Source: an uncultured Microbacterium sp.
GTDB taxonomy: Bacteria > Actinomycetota > Actinomycetes > Actinomycetales > Microbacteriaceae
Assembly (NCBI RefSeq): GCF_947489255.1
Contig: NZ_CANLCY010000001.1
Location: 682,001 to 746,000 of the forward strand
Direction: 5' to 3'
DNA: 64,000 bases
Below, piece after piece: positions 1 through 9,674 of the stretch (the first letter of the stretch is position 1; each line of letters starts with the position of its first letter). Under the pieces are notes generated by a model that was not told the origin of the DNA, ran no database searches, and saw only the letters and a list, made by a program, of their open reading frames with translations. Both the position numbers and the translations under genes were made by a program.

Positions 1-98
1 ACGGGCTCAGGGACCTCGGTTCGGTGGTCCGGCCTGGGTCGGTGGGCGGGTCCCGGTCGGTGCGGAGGGGCCCGTCGGGGGCGCGACGGGGCGCGGGG

Positions 99-1091
99 TC
101 AGTACTCGAGCGACTCGATGTAGCGCAGCAGCACGCCCTCGCGCAGCGCCCACGGGGAGACCTCGAGTTCCTCGACGTCCATGGCCTTCATCGCTCGCTC
201 GACGACGATGGCCGCGGCGACGATCTGGAACGTCCGGTCGGCGGTGATGCCCGGCAGGGCCTCGCGCGCGTCGGCCGGGATGCGCGCGAGTCGCGGGATC
301 CAGTCCTTCAGCTCCTTGCGCGGCAGCACCATGCGGTCGATCCCCGACCAGCCGGGCACCGGGTATCCGGCGAGCTTGGCGAGCGAACGGATGGCCTTCG
401 ACGACCCGATGACGTGGTCGGGGCGGGGGAGCGCGGCGAAGCGCTCGGCCACGGGCGCGAGGACGGATGCCGCGTGCTGGCGCAGCGCGTCGATCTCGGA
501 GTCGCTCGGGGGATCGTGCGGCAGGAACTGCACCGTCGAGCGTCCGGCGCCCAGCGGCACCGATTCGGCGAGGTCGGGCAGTTCATCGGCGCCGCCCGCG
601 ATCTCGAGCGAGCCGCCGCCGATGTCGAACAGCAGGATCTGGCCGGCCGACCACCCGAACCAGCGCCGGACGGCGAGGTAGGTGAAGCGTGCCTCGGTTT
701 CGCCGCCGAGCACCTGCAGGGGCTGGCCGAGGGCCTCCTCGATCAGGGCGATGACCTCTTCGCCGTTGGTCGCATCGCGCACCGCGGACGTCGCGGTGGC
801 GAGCAGTTCGTCGACCCCCTCGGCGCGGGCGCGCTCGCAGGCGGCGGTCACGGCATCCACGAGGCCCTGCACGCCCTCGGGGGAGATCGACCCGTCGGGC
901 AGCAGGTAGCGCATGAGGCGCAGGACCGAGCGGTGCGAGGTGGTGGCCGTGGGGCGACCCCCGGCGCGCGCGTTCGCGACGAGCAGGTGGACGGTGTTGG
1001 AACCGATGTCGAGGACTCCGAGGCGCACGGTCCGAGCGTAGTGGGGGACCGGCGCGTCGTCGGCGGGGGCGGATCCGGATGCCACGGGCAC
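99..1091 (-). CDS. ppx: Ppx/GppA-family phosphatase
   Basis: A 330-residue member of the exopolyphosphatase / pppGpp phosphohydrolase family (ASKHA fold). It is expected to act in the cytosol on polyphosphate or pppGpp. The N-terminal phosphate-binding loop GVLDIGSNTVHLLV lies near residues 25-38, and the second glycine-rich loop FDIGGGSLEIA lies near 152-162. The length fits the short actinobacterial form without the C-terminal HD domain of E. coli Ppx. A GTG at 1028, just before the conserved core, is an alternative start, because the first 20 residues are low-complexity. It is transcribed divergently from coaA. The family is clear, but the choice between polyphosphate and pppGpp as substrate is not visible in the sequence. 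Confidence 0.9.
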   Translation of the reverse strand: MPVASGSAPADDAPVPHYARTVRLGVLDIGSNTVHLLVANARAGGRPTATTSHRSVLRLMRYLLPDGSISPEGVQGLVDAVTAACERARAEGVDELLATATSAVRDATNGEEVIALIEEALGQPLQVLGGETEARFTYLAVRRWFGWSAGQILLFDIGGGSLEIAGGADELPDLAESVPLGAGRSTVQFLPHDPPSDSEIDALRQHAASVLAPVAERFAALPRPDHVIGSSKAIRSLAKLAGYPVPGWSGIDRMVLPRKELKDWIPRLARIPADAREALPGITADRTFQIVAAAIVVERAMKAMDVEELEVSPWALREGVLLRYIESLEY

Positions 1092-1152
1092 AGCCCGCGG
1101 GCGCGGTCCGGTGCTTCGCGGCGTGACGGCGCACCGCCGGTAGCATGAGCGG

Positions 1153-2106
1153 GTGTCCGCCGCCGAGACAGCCGCTCCCGCACCGTCGCTGAGCCCCTAC
1201 CGTCAGATCGACCGCGACGACTGGGCCCGTATGGCCGGCGGGATCGCGCAGCCGCTCACCGAGAACGAGATCGTGCAGCTGCGCGGCATCGGCGACCGGC
1301 TCGACCCGCGCGAGGTCGCCGAGGTCTACCTGCCGCTCAGCCGCCTGCTCAGCCTGTACGCCCGGGCCACGCGTCGCCTCGGGGCCGACACGAGCGAGTT
1401 CCTCGGCGAACCGGATGCCACGACCCCTTTCGTCATCGGGGTCGCGGGATCGGTCGCGGTCGGCAAGTCCACGATCGCCCGCCTCCTGCGCGAGTTGATG
1501 AGCCGCTGGCCCGACACCCCGCGCGTCGAGCTGGTCACCACCGACGGGTTCCTGTACCCGAACGCCGAGCTCGAGCGCCGGGGGCTGATGGATCGCAAGG
1601 GCTTCCCCGAGTCGTACGACCGCCGGGCCCTCGTGGAGTTCCTGAGCGAGGTCAAATCCGGTGCCGAAGAGGCGCGGGCGCCGTTCTACTCGCACGTGCG
1701 GTACGACATCATGCCCGACGCGCACGTGAGCGTGCACCGTCCCGATGTCGTGATCGTCGAGGGGCTGAACGTGCTCCAGCCGCCGCCGTCGCCGAACGAG
1801 GTCGCGGTGAGCGATCTGTTCGACTTCTCGATCTACGTGGATGCCGACGCCGCCCACATCGAGCGCTGGTATGTCGAGCGCTTCCTCGCGCTGCGCGACA
1901 ACGCCTTCACCAACCCGACCTCCTTCTTCCGCGTCTTCGCCGACATCAGCGACGAGGAAGCGGTGGAACGCGCCCTGGGCTACTGGCGCGACATCAACCT
2001 GCCCAACCTCGAGGAGAACGTGCTGCCCACGCGCCACCGCGCCAAGCTCGTGCTGCAGAAGGGCGCCGACCACACCGTCGAGTCGGTGCTGCTGCGCAAG
2101 CTCTGA
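1153..2106 (+). CDS. coaA: Type I pantothenate kinase
   Basis: Bacterial type I pantothenate kinase (317 aa, the usual size), which phosphorylates pantothenate with ATP in the first step of coenzyme A synthesis in the cytosol. The P-loop [12 protein letters not shown] is at residues 96-107. It is followed by the family-typical stretch [13 protein letters not shown], the [11 protein letters not shown] block, and the C-terminal region [12 protein letters not shown]. The GTG start is chosen because it gives the N-terminal [14 protein letters not shown] that begins the conserved part. An upstream ATG at 1145 is out of frame. The gene stands alone between ppx (divergent) and glmS (same strand, 117 bp further on). 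Confidence 0.96.
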   Translation: MSAAETAAPAPSLSPYRQIDRDDWARMAGGIAQPLTENEIVQLRGIGDRLDPREVAEVYLPLSRLLSLYARATRRLGADTSEFLGEPDATTPFVIGVAGSVAVGKSTIARLLRELMSRWPDTPRVELVTTDGFLYPNAELERRGLMDRKGFPESYDRRALVEFLSEVKSGAEEARAPFYSHVRYDIMPDAHVSVHRPDVVIVEGLNVLQPPPSPNEVAVSDLFDFSIYVDADAAHIERWYVERFLALRDNAFTNPTSFFRVFADISDEEAVERALGYWRDINLPNLEENVLPTRHRAKLVLQKGADHTVESVLLRKL

Positions 2107-2223
2107 GCCGGCTCCGCGTCCTCGCGCGAACGGCACCCCGCGCCGAGCGGATCGGCGTCCGTCGCGGCACGGGCGGCGGCGGCGGCGGGGTTCACCCAGC
2201 CCCGCCACGTAGACTCGGGGACC

Positions 2224-4074
2224 ATGTGCGGAATCATCGGTTACGTGGGTCCTCGGCAGAGCCAGGACATCCTTCTGGCGGGTCTGTCGCGTCTGGAGTA
2301 TCGGGGCTACGACTCCGCCGGCATCGCCGTGATCGACGGTGAGGGTGCTCTCGGGATGCGCAAGCGCGCCGGCAAGCTCGCGGTGCTGCGCGACGACCTC
2401 GAGACCTCGCCGATGCCCAACGGCACCACCGGCATCGGACACACCCGTTGGGCGACGCACGGCGGCCCCACCGACGCCAACGCGCACCCGCACCTGGCCG
2501 ACGACGACAAGCTCGCCGTCATCCACAACGGCATCATCGAGAACTTCGCCGAGCTCAAGAGCGAGCTCGTCGGCGAGGGCTTCACCTTCCGCAGCGAGAC
2601 CGACACCGAGGTCGCGGCGGTCATGATCGGGCGCGAGTACGCCCGCTCGAAAGACCTCGTCGCCGCCTTCCGCGCCGTGGTCTCGCGCCTCGAGGGCGCC
2701 TACACGCTGCTCGCGATGCACGAGGACCACCCCGGTCTCGTCGTCGGTGCGCGCCGCAACTCGCCGCTGGTGATCGGCCTCGGCGAGGGCGAGAACTTCC
2801 TCGGCTCCGATGTCGCCGCCTTCGTCGAGCACACCCGCAACGCCCTCGCCATCGGCCAGGACGAGATCGTCGCGATCACCCCCGACGGCGTCGAGGTCAC
2901 CGACTTCTCCGGCGCCCCCGTCGAGGTCGAGGCGTTCGAGGTCACGTGGGACGCCTCCGCGGCGGAGAAGGGCGGCTGGTCGTCGTTCATGGCCAAGGAG
3001 GTCTCCGAGGAGCCCGAGGCCGTCGCCAACACCATCCGCGGCCGCATCCACGAGGGCCGCGTCGAGATTCCCGAGCTCGAGGGACTCGACGACTTCCTCG
3101 CCGACATCGACCGCATCCTCGTCATCGCCTGCGGCACCGCCGCCTACGCCGGCATGGTCGGCAAGTACGCGCTCGAGACGTGGACGCGCGTGCCCGTCGA
3201 CGTCGAGCTCGCGCACGAGTTCCGCTACCGCGACCCGGTGCTCTCGCCCCGCACGCTCGTCGTGTCGATCAGCCAGTCGGGCGAGACCATGGACACCCTC
3301 ATGGCCGTCAAGTACGCCCGCTCCCGCGGCGCGAAGACGCTCTCGATCTGCAACACGCAGGGCGCCACGATCCCGCGCGAGTCGGATGCCATCGTCTACA
3401 CGCACGCCGGCCCCGAGGTCGCCGTGGCCTCGACGAAGGCGTTCGTCGCGCAGATCACCGCGCTCTACCTGCTCGCCCTGCACGTCGGGCGGGTGCGCGG
3501 AGCGATCGACCCCGTCGTCGCCGTCGAGGCCGTCACCGAGCTCGAGGCGGTGCCCGGGAAGATCGCGCGCGTGCTCGAATCGGAGCAGACCCGCATCGAG
3601 CAGCTCGCGCACTGGATGGCCGACACCCGCTCGGTGCTCTTCCTCGGCCGCAACGTGGGCTACCCGATCGCGCTCGAGGGTGCGCTGAAGCTCAAGGAGC
3701 TCGCGTACATCCACGCCGAGGGCTTCGCCGCCGGCGAGCTCAAGCACGGTCCGATCGCCCTGATCGAGCCCGGCCAGCCGGTGTTCGTGGTCGTGCCGAG
3801 CCCGCGCGGCTCGGGTGAGATGCACAAGAAGGTCGTCTCGAACATCGAGGAGATCCGCGCGCGCGGTGCCCGCGTCATCGCGATCGCGGAGGAGGGCGAC
3901 GTCGCCGTGCTCCCCGCCGCCGACGAGGTGCTGCGCATCCCGCTCGCGGCTCCCCTCTTCGAGCCGCTGCTCGCCGTCGTGCCGCTGCACATCTTCGCGA
4001 TGGGGCTGGCGGAGGCCAAGGGTCTCGACGTCGACCAGCCGCGCAACCTGGCGAAGTCGGTGACGGTCGAGTAA
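2224..4074 (+). CDS. glmS: Glutamine--fructose-6-phosphate aminotransferase (isomerizing)
   Basis: GlmS makes glucosamine-6-phosphate from fructose-6-phosphate and glutamine, the entry step to peptidoglycan amino sugars. Cys2 of MCGIIGYVG is the N-terminal glutaminase nucleophile, exposed after Met removal. The GATase II domain fills roughly residues 1-215, and two SIS sugar-isomerase domains follow, with SISQSGETMDTL near 350 and the C-terminal hallmark DQPRNLAKSVTVE. The 616-residue length is normal. A perfect palindromic terminator follows 15 bp after the stop. No glmS ribozyme was recognised in the 117-bp upstream gap. Confidence 0.98.
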   Translation: MCGIIGYVGPRQSQDILLAGLSRLEYRGYDSAGIAVIDGEGALGMRKRAGKLAVLRDDLETSPMPNGTTGIGHTRWATHGGPTDANAHPHLADDDKLAVIHNGIIENFAELKSELVGEGFTFRSETDTEVAAVMIGREYARSKDLVAAFRAVVSRLEGAYTLLAMHEDHPGLVVGARRNSPLVIGLGEGENFLGSDVAAFVEHTRNALAIGQDEIVAITPDGVEVTDFSGAPVEVEAFEVTWDASAAEKGGWSSFMAKEVSEEPEAVANTIRGRIHEGRVEIPELEGLDDFLADIDRILVIACGTAAYAGMVGKYALETWTRVPVDVELAHEFRYRDPVLSPRTLVVSISQSGETMDTLMAVKYARSRGAKTLSICNTQGATIPRESDAIVYTHAGPEVAVASTKAFVAQITALYLLALHVGRVRGAIDPVVAVEAVTELEAVPGKIARVLESEQTRIEQLAHWMADTRSVLFLGRNVGYPIALEGALKLKELAYIHAEGFAAGELKHGPIALIEPGQPVFVVVPSPRGSGEMHKKVVSNIEEIRARGARVIAIAEEGDVAVLPAADEVLRIPLAAPLFEPLLAVVPLHIFAMGLAEAKGLDVDQPRNLAKSVTVE

Positions 4075-4088
4075 CACCGCTGATCGCG

Positions 4089-4119
4089 AGGGGCCGGATG
4101 CCATGGCATCCGGCCCCTT
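4089..4119 (+). terminator. Rho-independent-type terminator after glmS
   Basis: A perfect palindrome whose arms GGGGCCGGATGCC (4090-4102) and GGCATCCGGCCCC (4105-4117) meet at a central AT, followed by a short TTCGTCGTATT stretch. It starts 15 bp beyond the glmS stop. The poly-T tract is weak, as is usual in high-GC actinobacteria. Confidence 0.75.
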
Positions 4120-4300
4120 CGTCGTATTCGCTCGGGCGGAGCGGCGGGCGGTCCGTGGTCCCGGCGCGGGACGCCGGCGCCGCGCGGACTCGGTGCCGGA
4201 GGTCGTACCCGGCACGCGCCCGCAGCCGGGCGCGACCCCGTGCGGCGCTCGATGTCGGCGGACACCGGCAGAATGGACACCGATGCCGGGAGGAGGCCGC

Positions 4301-4747
4301 ATGATCGTGGGAATCGGGGTCGACCTCGTCGACGTGCCGCGGTTCGAGGAGCACCTCGCGCGGACACCTCGGCTTCTCACGCGCCTGTTCGCGCCGTCCG
4401 AACGGATCCTCAAGCCCCGCTCACTCGCTGCGCGGTATGCCGCGAAGGAGGCGCTCATCAAGGCGCTCGGCGGGTCGGACGGCGTTCACTGGACCGACAT
4501 CGAGATCGCCTCGGAGCCTTCGGGCCGCCCCGTCTTCGTCGTGCGGGGCGAGACCGGGGCGACCGTCGCCGCTCGAGGGATCACCGCGCTGCACCTGTCG
4601 ATGTCGCACGACGCGGGGCTCGCGACGGCCTACGTGATCGCCGAGGCGGTCGCACCGCCGACACCGGCGCGCGCGGCGCCCGCCGTCGCCGTGGAGGGCA
4701 CCGCCGCGGCATCCGTTCCCGTTCCGGCCCGAGAGGACACCGCATGA
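4301..4747 (+). CDS. acpS: Holo-[acyl-carrier-protein] synthase
   Basis: AcpS (148 aa) transfers 4'-phosphopantetheine from CoA to the serine of acyl carrier protein. The start is set by MIVGIGVDLVDVPRF, which carries the metal-binding Asp of the family, preceded by a GGGAGGAGG ribosome-binding site ending 4 bp upstream. The frame stays open further upstream but shows no conserved sequence there. The second family motif, YAAKEALIKALGG, holds the conserved Glu. The C-terminal ~20 residues are Ala/Pro-rich and likely disordered. The stop overlaps the alr start in ATGA, so translation is probably coupled. Confidence 0.93.
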   Translation: MIVGIGVDLVDVPRFEEHLARTPRLLTRLFAPSERILKPRSLAARYAAKEALIKALGGSDGVHWTDIEIASEPSGRPVFVVRGETGATVAARGITALHLSMSHDAGLATAYVIAEAVAPPTPARAAPAVAVEGTAAASVPVPAREDTA

Positions 4748-5865
4748 AGATGGCACCGGGCGTGCTGCGCGAAGCGCTCATCGACGTCGACGCGATCACC
4801 GAGAACGTCCGGCACCTGCGCGCGCTCACGGGCGCCGAGGTCATCGCCGTGGTCAAGGCCGAGGGCTACGGACACGGGGCCCATCGGGCGGCGGTCGCCG
4901 CGCTGCGGGGCGGGGCCACGCGCATCGGCGTGTCCGACATCGCCGAGGCGCTCGCATTGCGGCGGGCGGGCATCCGCGCTCCGATCTTCGCGTGGCTGCA
5001 CGCCCCGGGGGCGTCGTTCGACGAGGCGGTGCGCGAAGGGATCGAGCTGGGGATCTCCGACCTCGACCAGCTGCTGCGCGCGGGTCAGGCGGCGACGGAA
5101 GACCACCCCGGGGCCGTGCACCTGAAGATCGAGACGGGGCTCTCGCGCAACGGGATCGCCCAGGCCGATTGGCGCACGGTGTTCTCGGAGGCGGCCCGCC
5201 TCGAGCGCATCGGCCGTCTGCGCGTGGTCGGGCTGTTCTCGCACCTGTCGAACACGAGCCTGGACGACGACCGCGCGGCGCTGACCCGGTTCGAGGAGGG
5301 CGTGGTGCTGGCGGCGTCGATGGGGCTGCAGCCGCCGCTGCGGCACATCGCCGCGACCAACGCCGCGATCGCGCTTCCGGAGGCGCGCCTGGGCTGCGTG
5401 CGCATCGGCATCGGGCTCTACGGCGTCTCGCCTCTCGCCGACCGCACCCCGGCCGACCTCGGGCTGCGCCCCGCGATGACGCTGCGAGGCGCGGTGGCGG
5501 CCGTGCGGCGGGTTCCGGCGGGTACCGGGGTGTCGTACGGCTACGACTACCGCACGCCCGCCGACACGACGCTGGCACTGGTGCCCCTCGGCTACGCCGA
5601 CGGCGTCCCGCGGCAGGCCTCGGGCCGGGGCCCGGTGTCGATCAACGGCCGGCGCTTCACCGTCGCGGGACGCATCGCGATGGACCAGTTCGTCGTCGAC
5701 GTCGGCGATCACCCCGTGGCCGTGGGCGACGAGGTCGTGCTGTTCGGCGACCCGACGCTGGGTGCGCCCTCGGCTCGTGACTGGGCGGATGCCGCCGACA
5801 CGATCGACTACGAGATCGTCACGCGCGTGGGGCCGCGCGTTCCCCGACGGGAGGTGCACGCGTGA
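4744..5865 (+). CDS. alr: Alanine racemase
   Basis: PLP-dependent alanine racemase (373 aa) that supplies D-alanine for peptidoglycan. The PLP lysine is K38 in AVVKAEGYGHG. The second catalytic base, a tyrosine, sits in GTGVSYGYDYRTP near residue 260. The start ATG overlaps the acpS stop by 4 bp and the stop overlaps the tsaE GTG by 4 bp, so acpS-alr-tsaE form a tightly coupled operon. The protein reads MKMAPGVLREALIDVDAI from its start, with the usual N-terminal beta-barrel entry. Confidence 0.96.
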   Translation: MKMAPGVLREALIDVDAITENVRHLRALTGAEVIAVVKAEGYGHGAHRAAVAALRGGATRIGVSDIAEALALRRAGIRAPIFAWLHAPGASFDEAVREGIELGISDLDQLLRAGQAATEDHPGAVHLKIETGLSRNGIAQADWRTVFSEAARLERIGRLRVVGLFSHLSNTSLDDDRAALTRFEEGVVLAASMGLQPPLRHIAATNAAIALPEARLGCVRIGIGLYGVSPLADRTPADLGLRPAMTLRGAVAAVRRVPAGTGVSYGYDYRTPADTTLALVPLGYADGVPRQASGRGPVSINGRRFTVAGRIAMDQFVVDVGDHPVAVGDEVVLFGDPTLGAPSARDWADAADTIDYEIVTRVGPRVPRREVHA

Positions 5866-6365
5866 GCGTTCCGGAAGAGGTGCTCGGCGAACGGGTCGTC
5901 GAAGCCCCCGCCGACATGGAGGAGCTGGGCCGGCAGATCGGGCGGGCGCTCGAGCCGGGCGACGTCGTGGTGCTCACGGGCCCGCTCGGCGCCGGCAAGA
6001 CGACGTTGACCCGTGGCATCGGCGAGGGGCTCGGCATCCGCGGGCCGGTGCAGAGCCCCACTTTCGTGATCGCGCGCACGCATCCCTCGTTGGTCGGGGG
6101 GACGCCGCTGGTGCACGTGGACGCCTACCGGCTGGGCGCCGCGGTGGAGCTCGACGACCTCGACATCGACGTCGCCCACAGCGCCGTGATCGTGGAGTGG
6201 GGGCGTGGAGTCGCCGAGTACCTCGCCGACACCTGGTGGGAGATCGAGATCTCGCGGCAGACCGGGGGACGCGGCGTCGACAACGCGTGCGGCGAGATCG
6301 CCGTGCACACGGTCGAACTGGACGCCGATGCTCCGCGCACGGTGACGATCTCCCGCCGTCCCTGA
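5862..6365 (+). CDS. tsaE: tRNA t6A biosynthesis ATPase TsaE
   Basis: TsaE (167 aa) is the small P-loop ATPase that drives the TsaBDE complex making N6-threonylcarbamoyladenosine at position 37 of ANN-decoding tRNAs. The Walker A motif GPLGAGKTT is at residues 40-48. PTFVIARTHPS and the VHVDAYRLG block are typical of the family, and the conserved VIVEWGRG follows. The GTG start overlaps the alr stop. Its partners tsaB and tsaD follow about 1 kb downstream, beyond an antisense hydrolase gene. The C-terminal ~30 residues are longer than the minimal E. coli protein. Confidence 0.95.
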   Translation: MSVPEEVLGERVVEAPADMEELGRQIGRALEPGDVVVLTGPLGAGKTTLTRGIGEGLGIRGPVQSPTFVIARTHPSLVGGTPLVHVDAYRLGAAVELDDLDIDVAHSAVIVEWGRGVAEYLADTWWEIEISRQTGGRGVDNACGEIAVHTVELDADAPRTVTISRRP

Positions 6366-6388
6366 CGGGTCTTCCTCGGCGCCTCGGG

Positions 6389-7345
6389 TCAGACCTTCGG
6401 GGTCGCCCGTCCGCGCCGGGATTCGGTGGTGCGGCGGCGTGATCGCGGCAGCTGCGGGGTCCGCGCGGCCGCCCAGACCTCGCGCAGTGCGCGCAGCGTC
6501 TCGACGGGCTGCTCGACGTGGGCGAAGTGCCCGCTGTCGCCCAGGACGCGGTCGTCGTAGTCGCGCATGAGGCGGGCCCAGGCCCGCGAGTCGGCGGCGG
6601 CGACGAAGACGTCGTGCGCGCCGTGGACCGAGCGGACCGGGCAGACGATGCGGCGCCAGACGCCGTCGTCGTGGGTACGCGACATGCGCGCGGCGGCGAG
6701 GAAGGCCGAGGGGCGGATCTCATCGGCGAGGGCCGCGGTCACGGCGGGATCGACGCGCTCCGGATGCCGGAACAACGGCCGGGCGAGTGTCCGCAGCGAC
6801 CCCGTGCGGCGCAGGAGCTGCAGCAGCGGGCGGGCGAGGGGGCCGAGCGCTCGCAGGATGCGCATGGCCAGGACCATGCCCGCGAGCCAGGGCAGCCGGA
6901 CTCCGCCGGCCAGCGGACGACGCGTCACCGCACGGGCACCCGCGCCGCTCGGGGAGACGACGCCCACGGCGACCGTCTCGGCGGGGAAGCGCGCGGCGAC
7001 GTCGAGCGCGATCACGCCGCCCAGCGAGTGGCCCACGATGCGCCAGCGGGGGTAGCCCAGCGCACGCGCGACCGCCGCGACGGCGACGGCCAGGTCGGCG
7101 GGCGCGGGCACGGGACCCGGCGACTCGCCCCACCCGGGCAGATCGATGGCGACGATGTCGGAGAGGGGCAGGCCGAGGTCGTCGGACGCGGCGATCATCG
7201 GTGCCCAGGTGGCCCACGACCCCGCCGCGCCGTGCAGCATCACGGTCGCGACGGGGCTGCCCGATGCCCTGCCGGCGCGCACGACGATGGGGCCGACCCC
7301 CGTGGGGACGACCATCCGGCGCAGCCCGAGGGCCATGGCATCCAT
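6389..7345 (-). CDS. Alpha/beta-fold hydrolase
   Basis: A 318-residue alpha/beta hydrolase with all elements of the catalytic machinery. These are an oxyanion-hole HGAAGSW, the nucleophile elbow GHSLGG, an acid residue in VHGAHDVF and the C-terminal histidine in GDSGHFAHVEQP. The substrate cannot be read from the sequence. ATG at 7345 (MDAMALGL) is used; the internal ATG at 7336 is equally possible. The gene lies antisense between tsaE and tsaB and diverges from tsaB, so it interrupts what would otherwise be one acpS-to-tsaD operon. Confidence 0.88.
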   Translation of the reverse strand: MDAMALGLRRMVVPTGVGPIVVRAGRASGSPVATVMLHGAAGSWATWAPMIAASDDLGLPLSDIVAIDLPGWGESPGPVPAPADLAVAVAAVARALGYPRWRIVGHSLGGVIALDVAARFPAETVAVGVVSPSGAGARAVTRRPLAGGVRLPWLAGMVLAMRILRALGPLARPLLQLLRRTGSLRTLARPLFRHPERVDPAVTAALADEIRPSAFLAAARMSRTHDDGVWRRIVCPVRSVHGAHDVFVAAADSRAWARLMRDYDDRVLGDSGHFAHVEQPVETLRALREVWAAARTPQLPRSRRRTTESRRGRATPKV

Positions 7346-7420
7346 GTCCCTTGTTCGGAGCGGAGGGAGCGGTGGATGCCGCGACGCTCGGGGGAGGAAG
7401 GCGCCGGATACCCTGGAACG

Positions 7421-8053
7421 GTGATCATGGGCATCGACACCTCGCTCGGCACCGCTGTCGCGGCGATCACGCGCGACGGGGAGGTGCTCGCCGACGAACA
7501 GAGCGCCAACCCCCTCGGGCACGCCGAGGTCATCGGCGACCTGTTGCGCCGCGCCTCGTCCGTGGCCGCAGCTCCCACCCATGTCGCGGTGGGCATGGGC
7601 CCGGGCCCGTTCACCGGACTGCGGGTGGGCATCGCCACGGCGCGCGTCTACGCGCTGGGCCTCGGCGTCCCGGTCGTGCCGGTGCCCAGCCACGACGGCG
7701 TCGCGCTGGGCGTCCTGCTCGCGGACGCCCTCACCGGCACCGACACCGGGCGATTCGCGGTGGTGACCGACGCGCGGCGACGCGAGTTCGCCTTCAGCGT
7801 GTACGACGGCCTCGACGACGACGGACTCCCCGTGCGCCTCTCCGACGCCGCCCTCAGCCCGCGTGACGAGCTCGATGCGCGGCTCGACGAGGCCGGCGCG
7901 CGGCGCTACGACGCCACGAGCGTGTCCGCCGCGATGATCGCGCTCGTCGCCGCGCGCGCTCTCGACGCCGATCGCACGCTCGCCGGGACGGAGCCGCTCT
8001 ACCTGCGCAGCCCCGACGTGGTCGCCGCGCACGCCCCGAAGAGGGTCAGCTGA
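7421..8053 (+). CDS. tsaB: tRNA t6A biosynthesis protein TsaB
   Basis: TsaB (210 aa) is the non-catalytic ASKHA partner of TsaD in t6A synthesis. It begins [13 protein letters not shown], the degenerate phosphate-1 loop typical of the family, and carries the hallmark [12 protein letters not shown] near residues 62-73 and [10 protein letters not shown] further on. The GTG at 7421 is used; ATG at 7427 is an alternative two codons in. The stop overlaps the rimI ATG by one base. Confidence 0.95.
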   Translation: MIMGIDTSLGTAVAAITRDGEVLADEQSANPLGHAEVIGDLLRRASSVAAAPTHVAVGMGPGPFTGLRVGIATARVYALGLGVPVVPVPSHDGVALGVLLADALTGTDTGRFAVVTDARRREFAFSVYDGLDDDGLPVRLSDAALSPRDELDARLDEAGARRYDATSVSAAMIALVAARALDADRTLAGTEPLYLRSPDVVAAHAPKRVS

Positions 8054-8577
8054 TGTCGACGCGGGCGGCCGCGGTCGCCGACCTCGACGCGATCATGGAC
8101 CTGGAGCGCACGTCGTTCCCCACCGACGCGTGGAGCGCGGCGATGATGCGCGAGGAGCTCGCCTCACCGCACGGCTTCTACGTCGTCGTCGAGGAGGCCG
8201 GGCGCCTGGTCGGCTATGCGGGTCTCCGTGCGGTGCGCGGGGCTCGGGATGCCGACATCCAGACCATCGCGATCTCGGCGGCGGCCCGCGGACGCGGGCG
8301 CGGTCGGGCCCTGCTGACCACGCTGCTCGACGAGGCCGCGCGCCGCGGCGTGCACGACGTCTTCCTCGAGGTGCGCGCCGACAATCCCGTGGCGCAGGCG
8401 CTCTACGCGTCGGAGGGCTTCGCCGAGGTCGGCCGCCGCCCCCGGTACTACCAGCCCGACGACGTGGACGCGATCGTGATGCAGCTCGACCTGCGGGGGT
8501 GGGCGGCACGGCGGGCCGAGACCATGGGCGTCGCGGCATCCGACCCCGCGACCTCCACCGGAAAGGGATGGTGCTGA
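8053..8577 (+). CDS. rimI: Ribosomal protein alanine N-acetyltransferase RimI
   Basis: A GNAT-fold acetyltransferase of the RimI family (174 aa), whose E. coli member acetylates the N-terminal Ala of ribosomal protein S18 using acetyl-CoA. The acetyl-CoA loop reads [10 protein letters not shown], and the downstream [18 protein letters not shown] is diagnostic of RimI. The position between tsaB and tsaD is conserved in many bacteria. The last ~25 residues are an actinobacterial extension. The stop overlaps the tsaD start. Confidence 0.92.
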   Translation: MSTRAAAVADLDAIMDLERTSFPTDAWSAAMMREELASPHGFYVVVEEAGRLVGYAGLRAVRGARDADIQTIAISAAARGRGRGRALLTTLLDEAARRGVHDVFLEVRADNPVAQALYASEGFAEVGRRPRYYQPDDVDAIVMQLDLRGWAARRAETMGVAASDPATSTGKGWC

Positions 8578-9674
8578 TGGACGCGCCCCTCGTGCTCGGA
8601 ATCGAGACCAGCTGCGACGAGACCGGGATCGGCATCGTGCGGGGCCGGACCCTGCTGAGCAACACCATCGCCTCGAGCATGGACGAGCACGCCCGCTACG
8701 GCGGAGTGGTCCCCGAAGTCGCGGCTCGCGCTCACCTCGAAGCCCTGCAGCCCTCGATCGACGCCGCTCTCGCCGAGGCGGGCGTGACCCTCGCCGACCT
8801 CGACGCCGTCGCCGTGACCAGCGGTCCGGGACTCGCCGGAGCGCTCATGGTCGGCGTGGGCGCGGCCAAGGGCCTGGCCGTCGCGCTCGACAAGCCGCTC
8901 TACGCCGTCAACCACCTCGTGGGCCACATCGCCGCCGACATCCTGGATGCCGAGGCGGGTGAGCTCGAATACCCCACCGTCGCCCTGCTGGTGAGCGGGG
9001 GCCACACCTCGCTCCTGCTCGTCCGCGACCTCACGAGCGACGTCGAGCTGCTGGGCGAGACGATGGACGATGCCGCGGGCGAGGCGTTCGACAAGGTCGC
9101 GCGTCTGCTGGGGCTGCCGTACCCCGGAGGTCCCGAGATCGACCGCGCGGCGGCGACCGGCGACCCCGCCGCGATCCGTTTCCCGCGCGGACTCTCTCGC
9201 GCGTCCGACATGGCATCCCACCGTTACGACTTCTCGTTCTCGGGGCTCAAGACCGCCGTCGCCCGCTGGGTCGAGCAGCACGAGGCCACCGGTGAGCCGG
9301 TGCCCGTGGCCGATGTCGCGGCGTCGTTCCGCGAAGCCGTGGTCGACGTGCTCGTGACCAAGGCCCTCGACGCGTGCGTGCGCTACGGCGTGCCCCGGCT
9401 GCTGCTGGGCGGGGGCGTGATCGCGAACAAGCGCCTGCGCGACGTCGCGCTCGAGCGCGCGGCTGCGGCGGGGGTCGCCGTGCGCATCCCGCCGCTGCGG
9501 CTGTGCACCGACAACGGCGCCATGATCGCCGCTCTCGCGGCCGAGCTCATCGCGTCGGGCCGGCGCCCCTCGACCCTCGCCTTCGGCGCCGACTCGACCC
9601 TGCCCGTGACCGAGATCCAGGTCGCCGAAGACCCCGACGCCCCGGCTCCGGATGCCGAGGCCCCGGCGCCATGA
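8577..9674 (+). CDS. tsaD: tRNA N6-adenosine threonylcarbamoyltransferase TsaD
   Basis: TsaD (365 aa) transfers threonylcarbamoyl to A37 of tRNA. It starts [19 protein letters not shown]. The metal-binding HxxxH appears as [10 protein letters not shown] and the phosphate loop as [10 protein letters not shown]. The ATG at 8577 is favoured because GAAAGGG (8561-8567) sits 9 bases upstream. An in-frame ATG at 8568 would add MVL. The Ala/Pro-rich C-terminus is probably disordered. The start overlaps the rimI stop and the stop overlaps the next ATG. Confidence 0.97.
   Translation: MDAPLVLGIETSCDETGIGIVRGRTLLSNTIASSMDEHARYGGVVPEVAARAHLEALQPSIDAALAEAGVTLADLDAVAVTSGPGLAGALMVGVGAAKGLAVALDKPLYAVNHLVGHIAADILDAEAGELEYPTVALLVSGGHTSLLLVRDLTSDVELLGETMDDAAGEAFDKVARLLGLPYPGGPEIDRAAATGDPAAIRFPRGLSRASDMASHRYDFSFSGLKTAVARWVEQHEATGEPVPVADVAASFREAVVDVLVTKALDACVRYGVPRLLLGGGVIANKRLRDVALERAAAAGVAVRIPPLRLCTDNGAMIAALAAELIASGRRPSTLAFGADSTLPVTEIQVAEDPDAPAPDAEAPAP

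Noticed and set aside
24..1148. A 374-codon plus-strand frame over the Ppx gene
   Set aside because: It mirrors the conserved minus-strand gene and encodes Arg/Gly/Asp-rich sequence without motifs.
2107..2223. A glmS ribozyme or riboswitch upstream of glmS
   Set aside because: The gap is only 117 bp, GC-rich, and shows no conserved ribozyme core.
583..4461. A 1292-codon open frame on the minus strand across coaA and glmS
   Set aside because: It is an antisense shadow of coaA and glmS caused by high GC at third positions. Its translation is low-complexity and has no recognisable domain.
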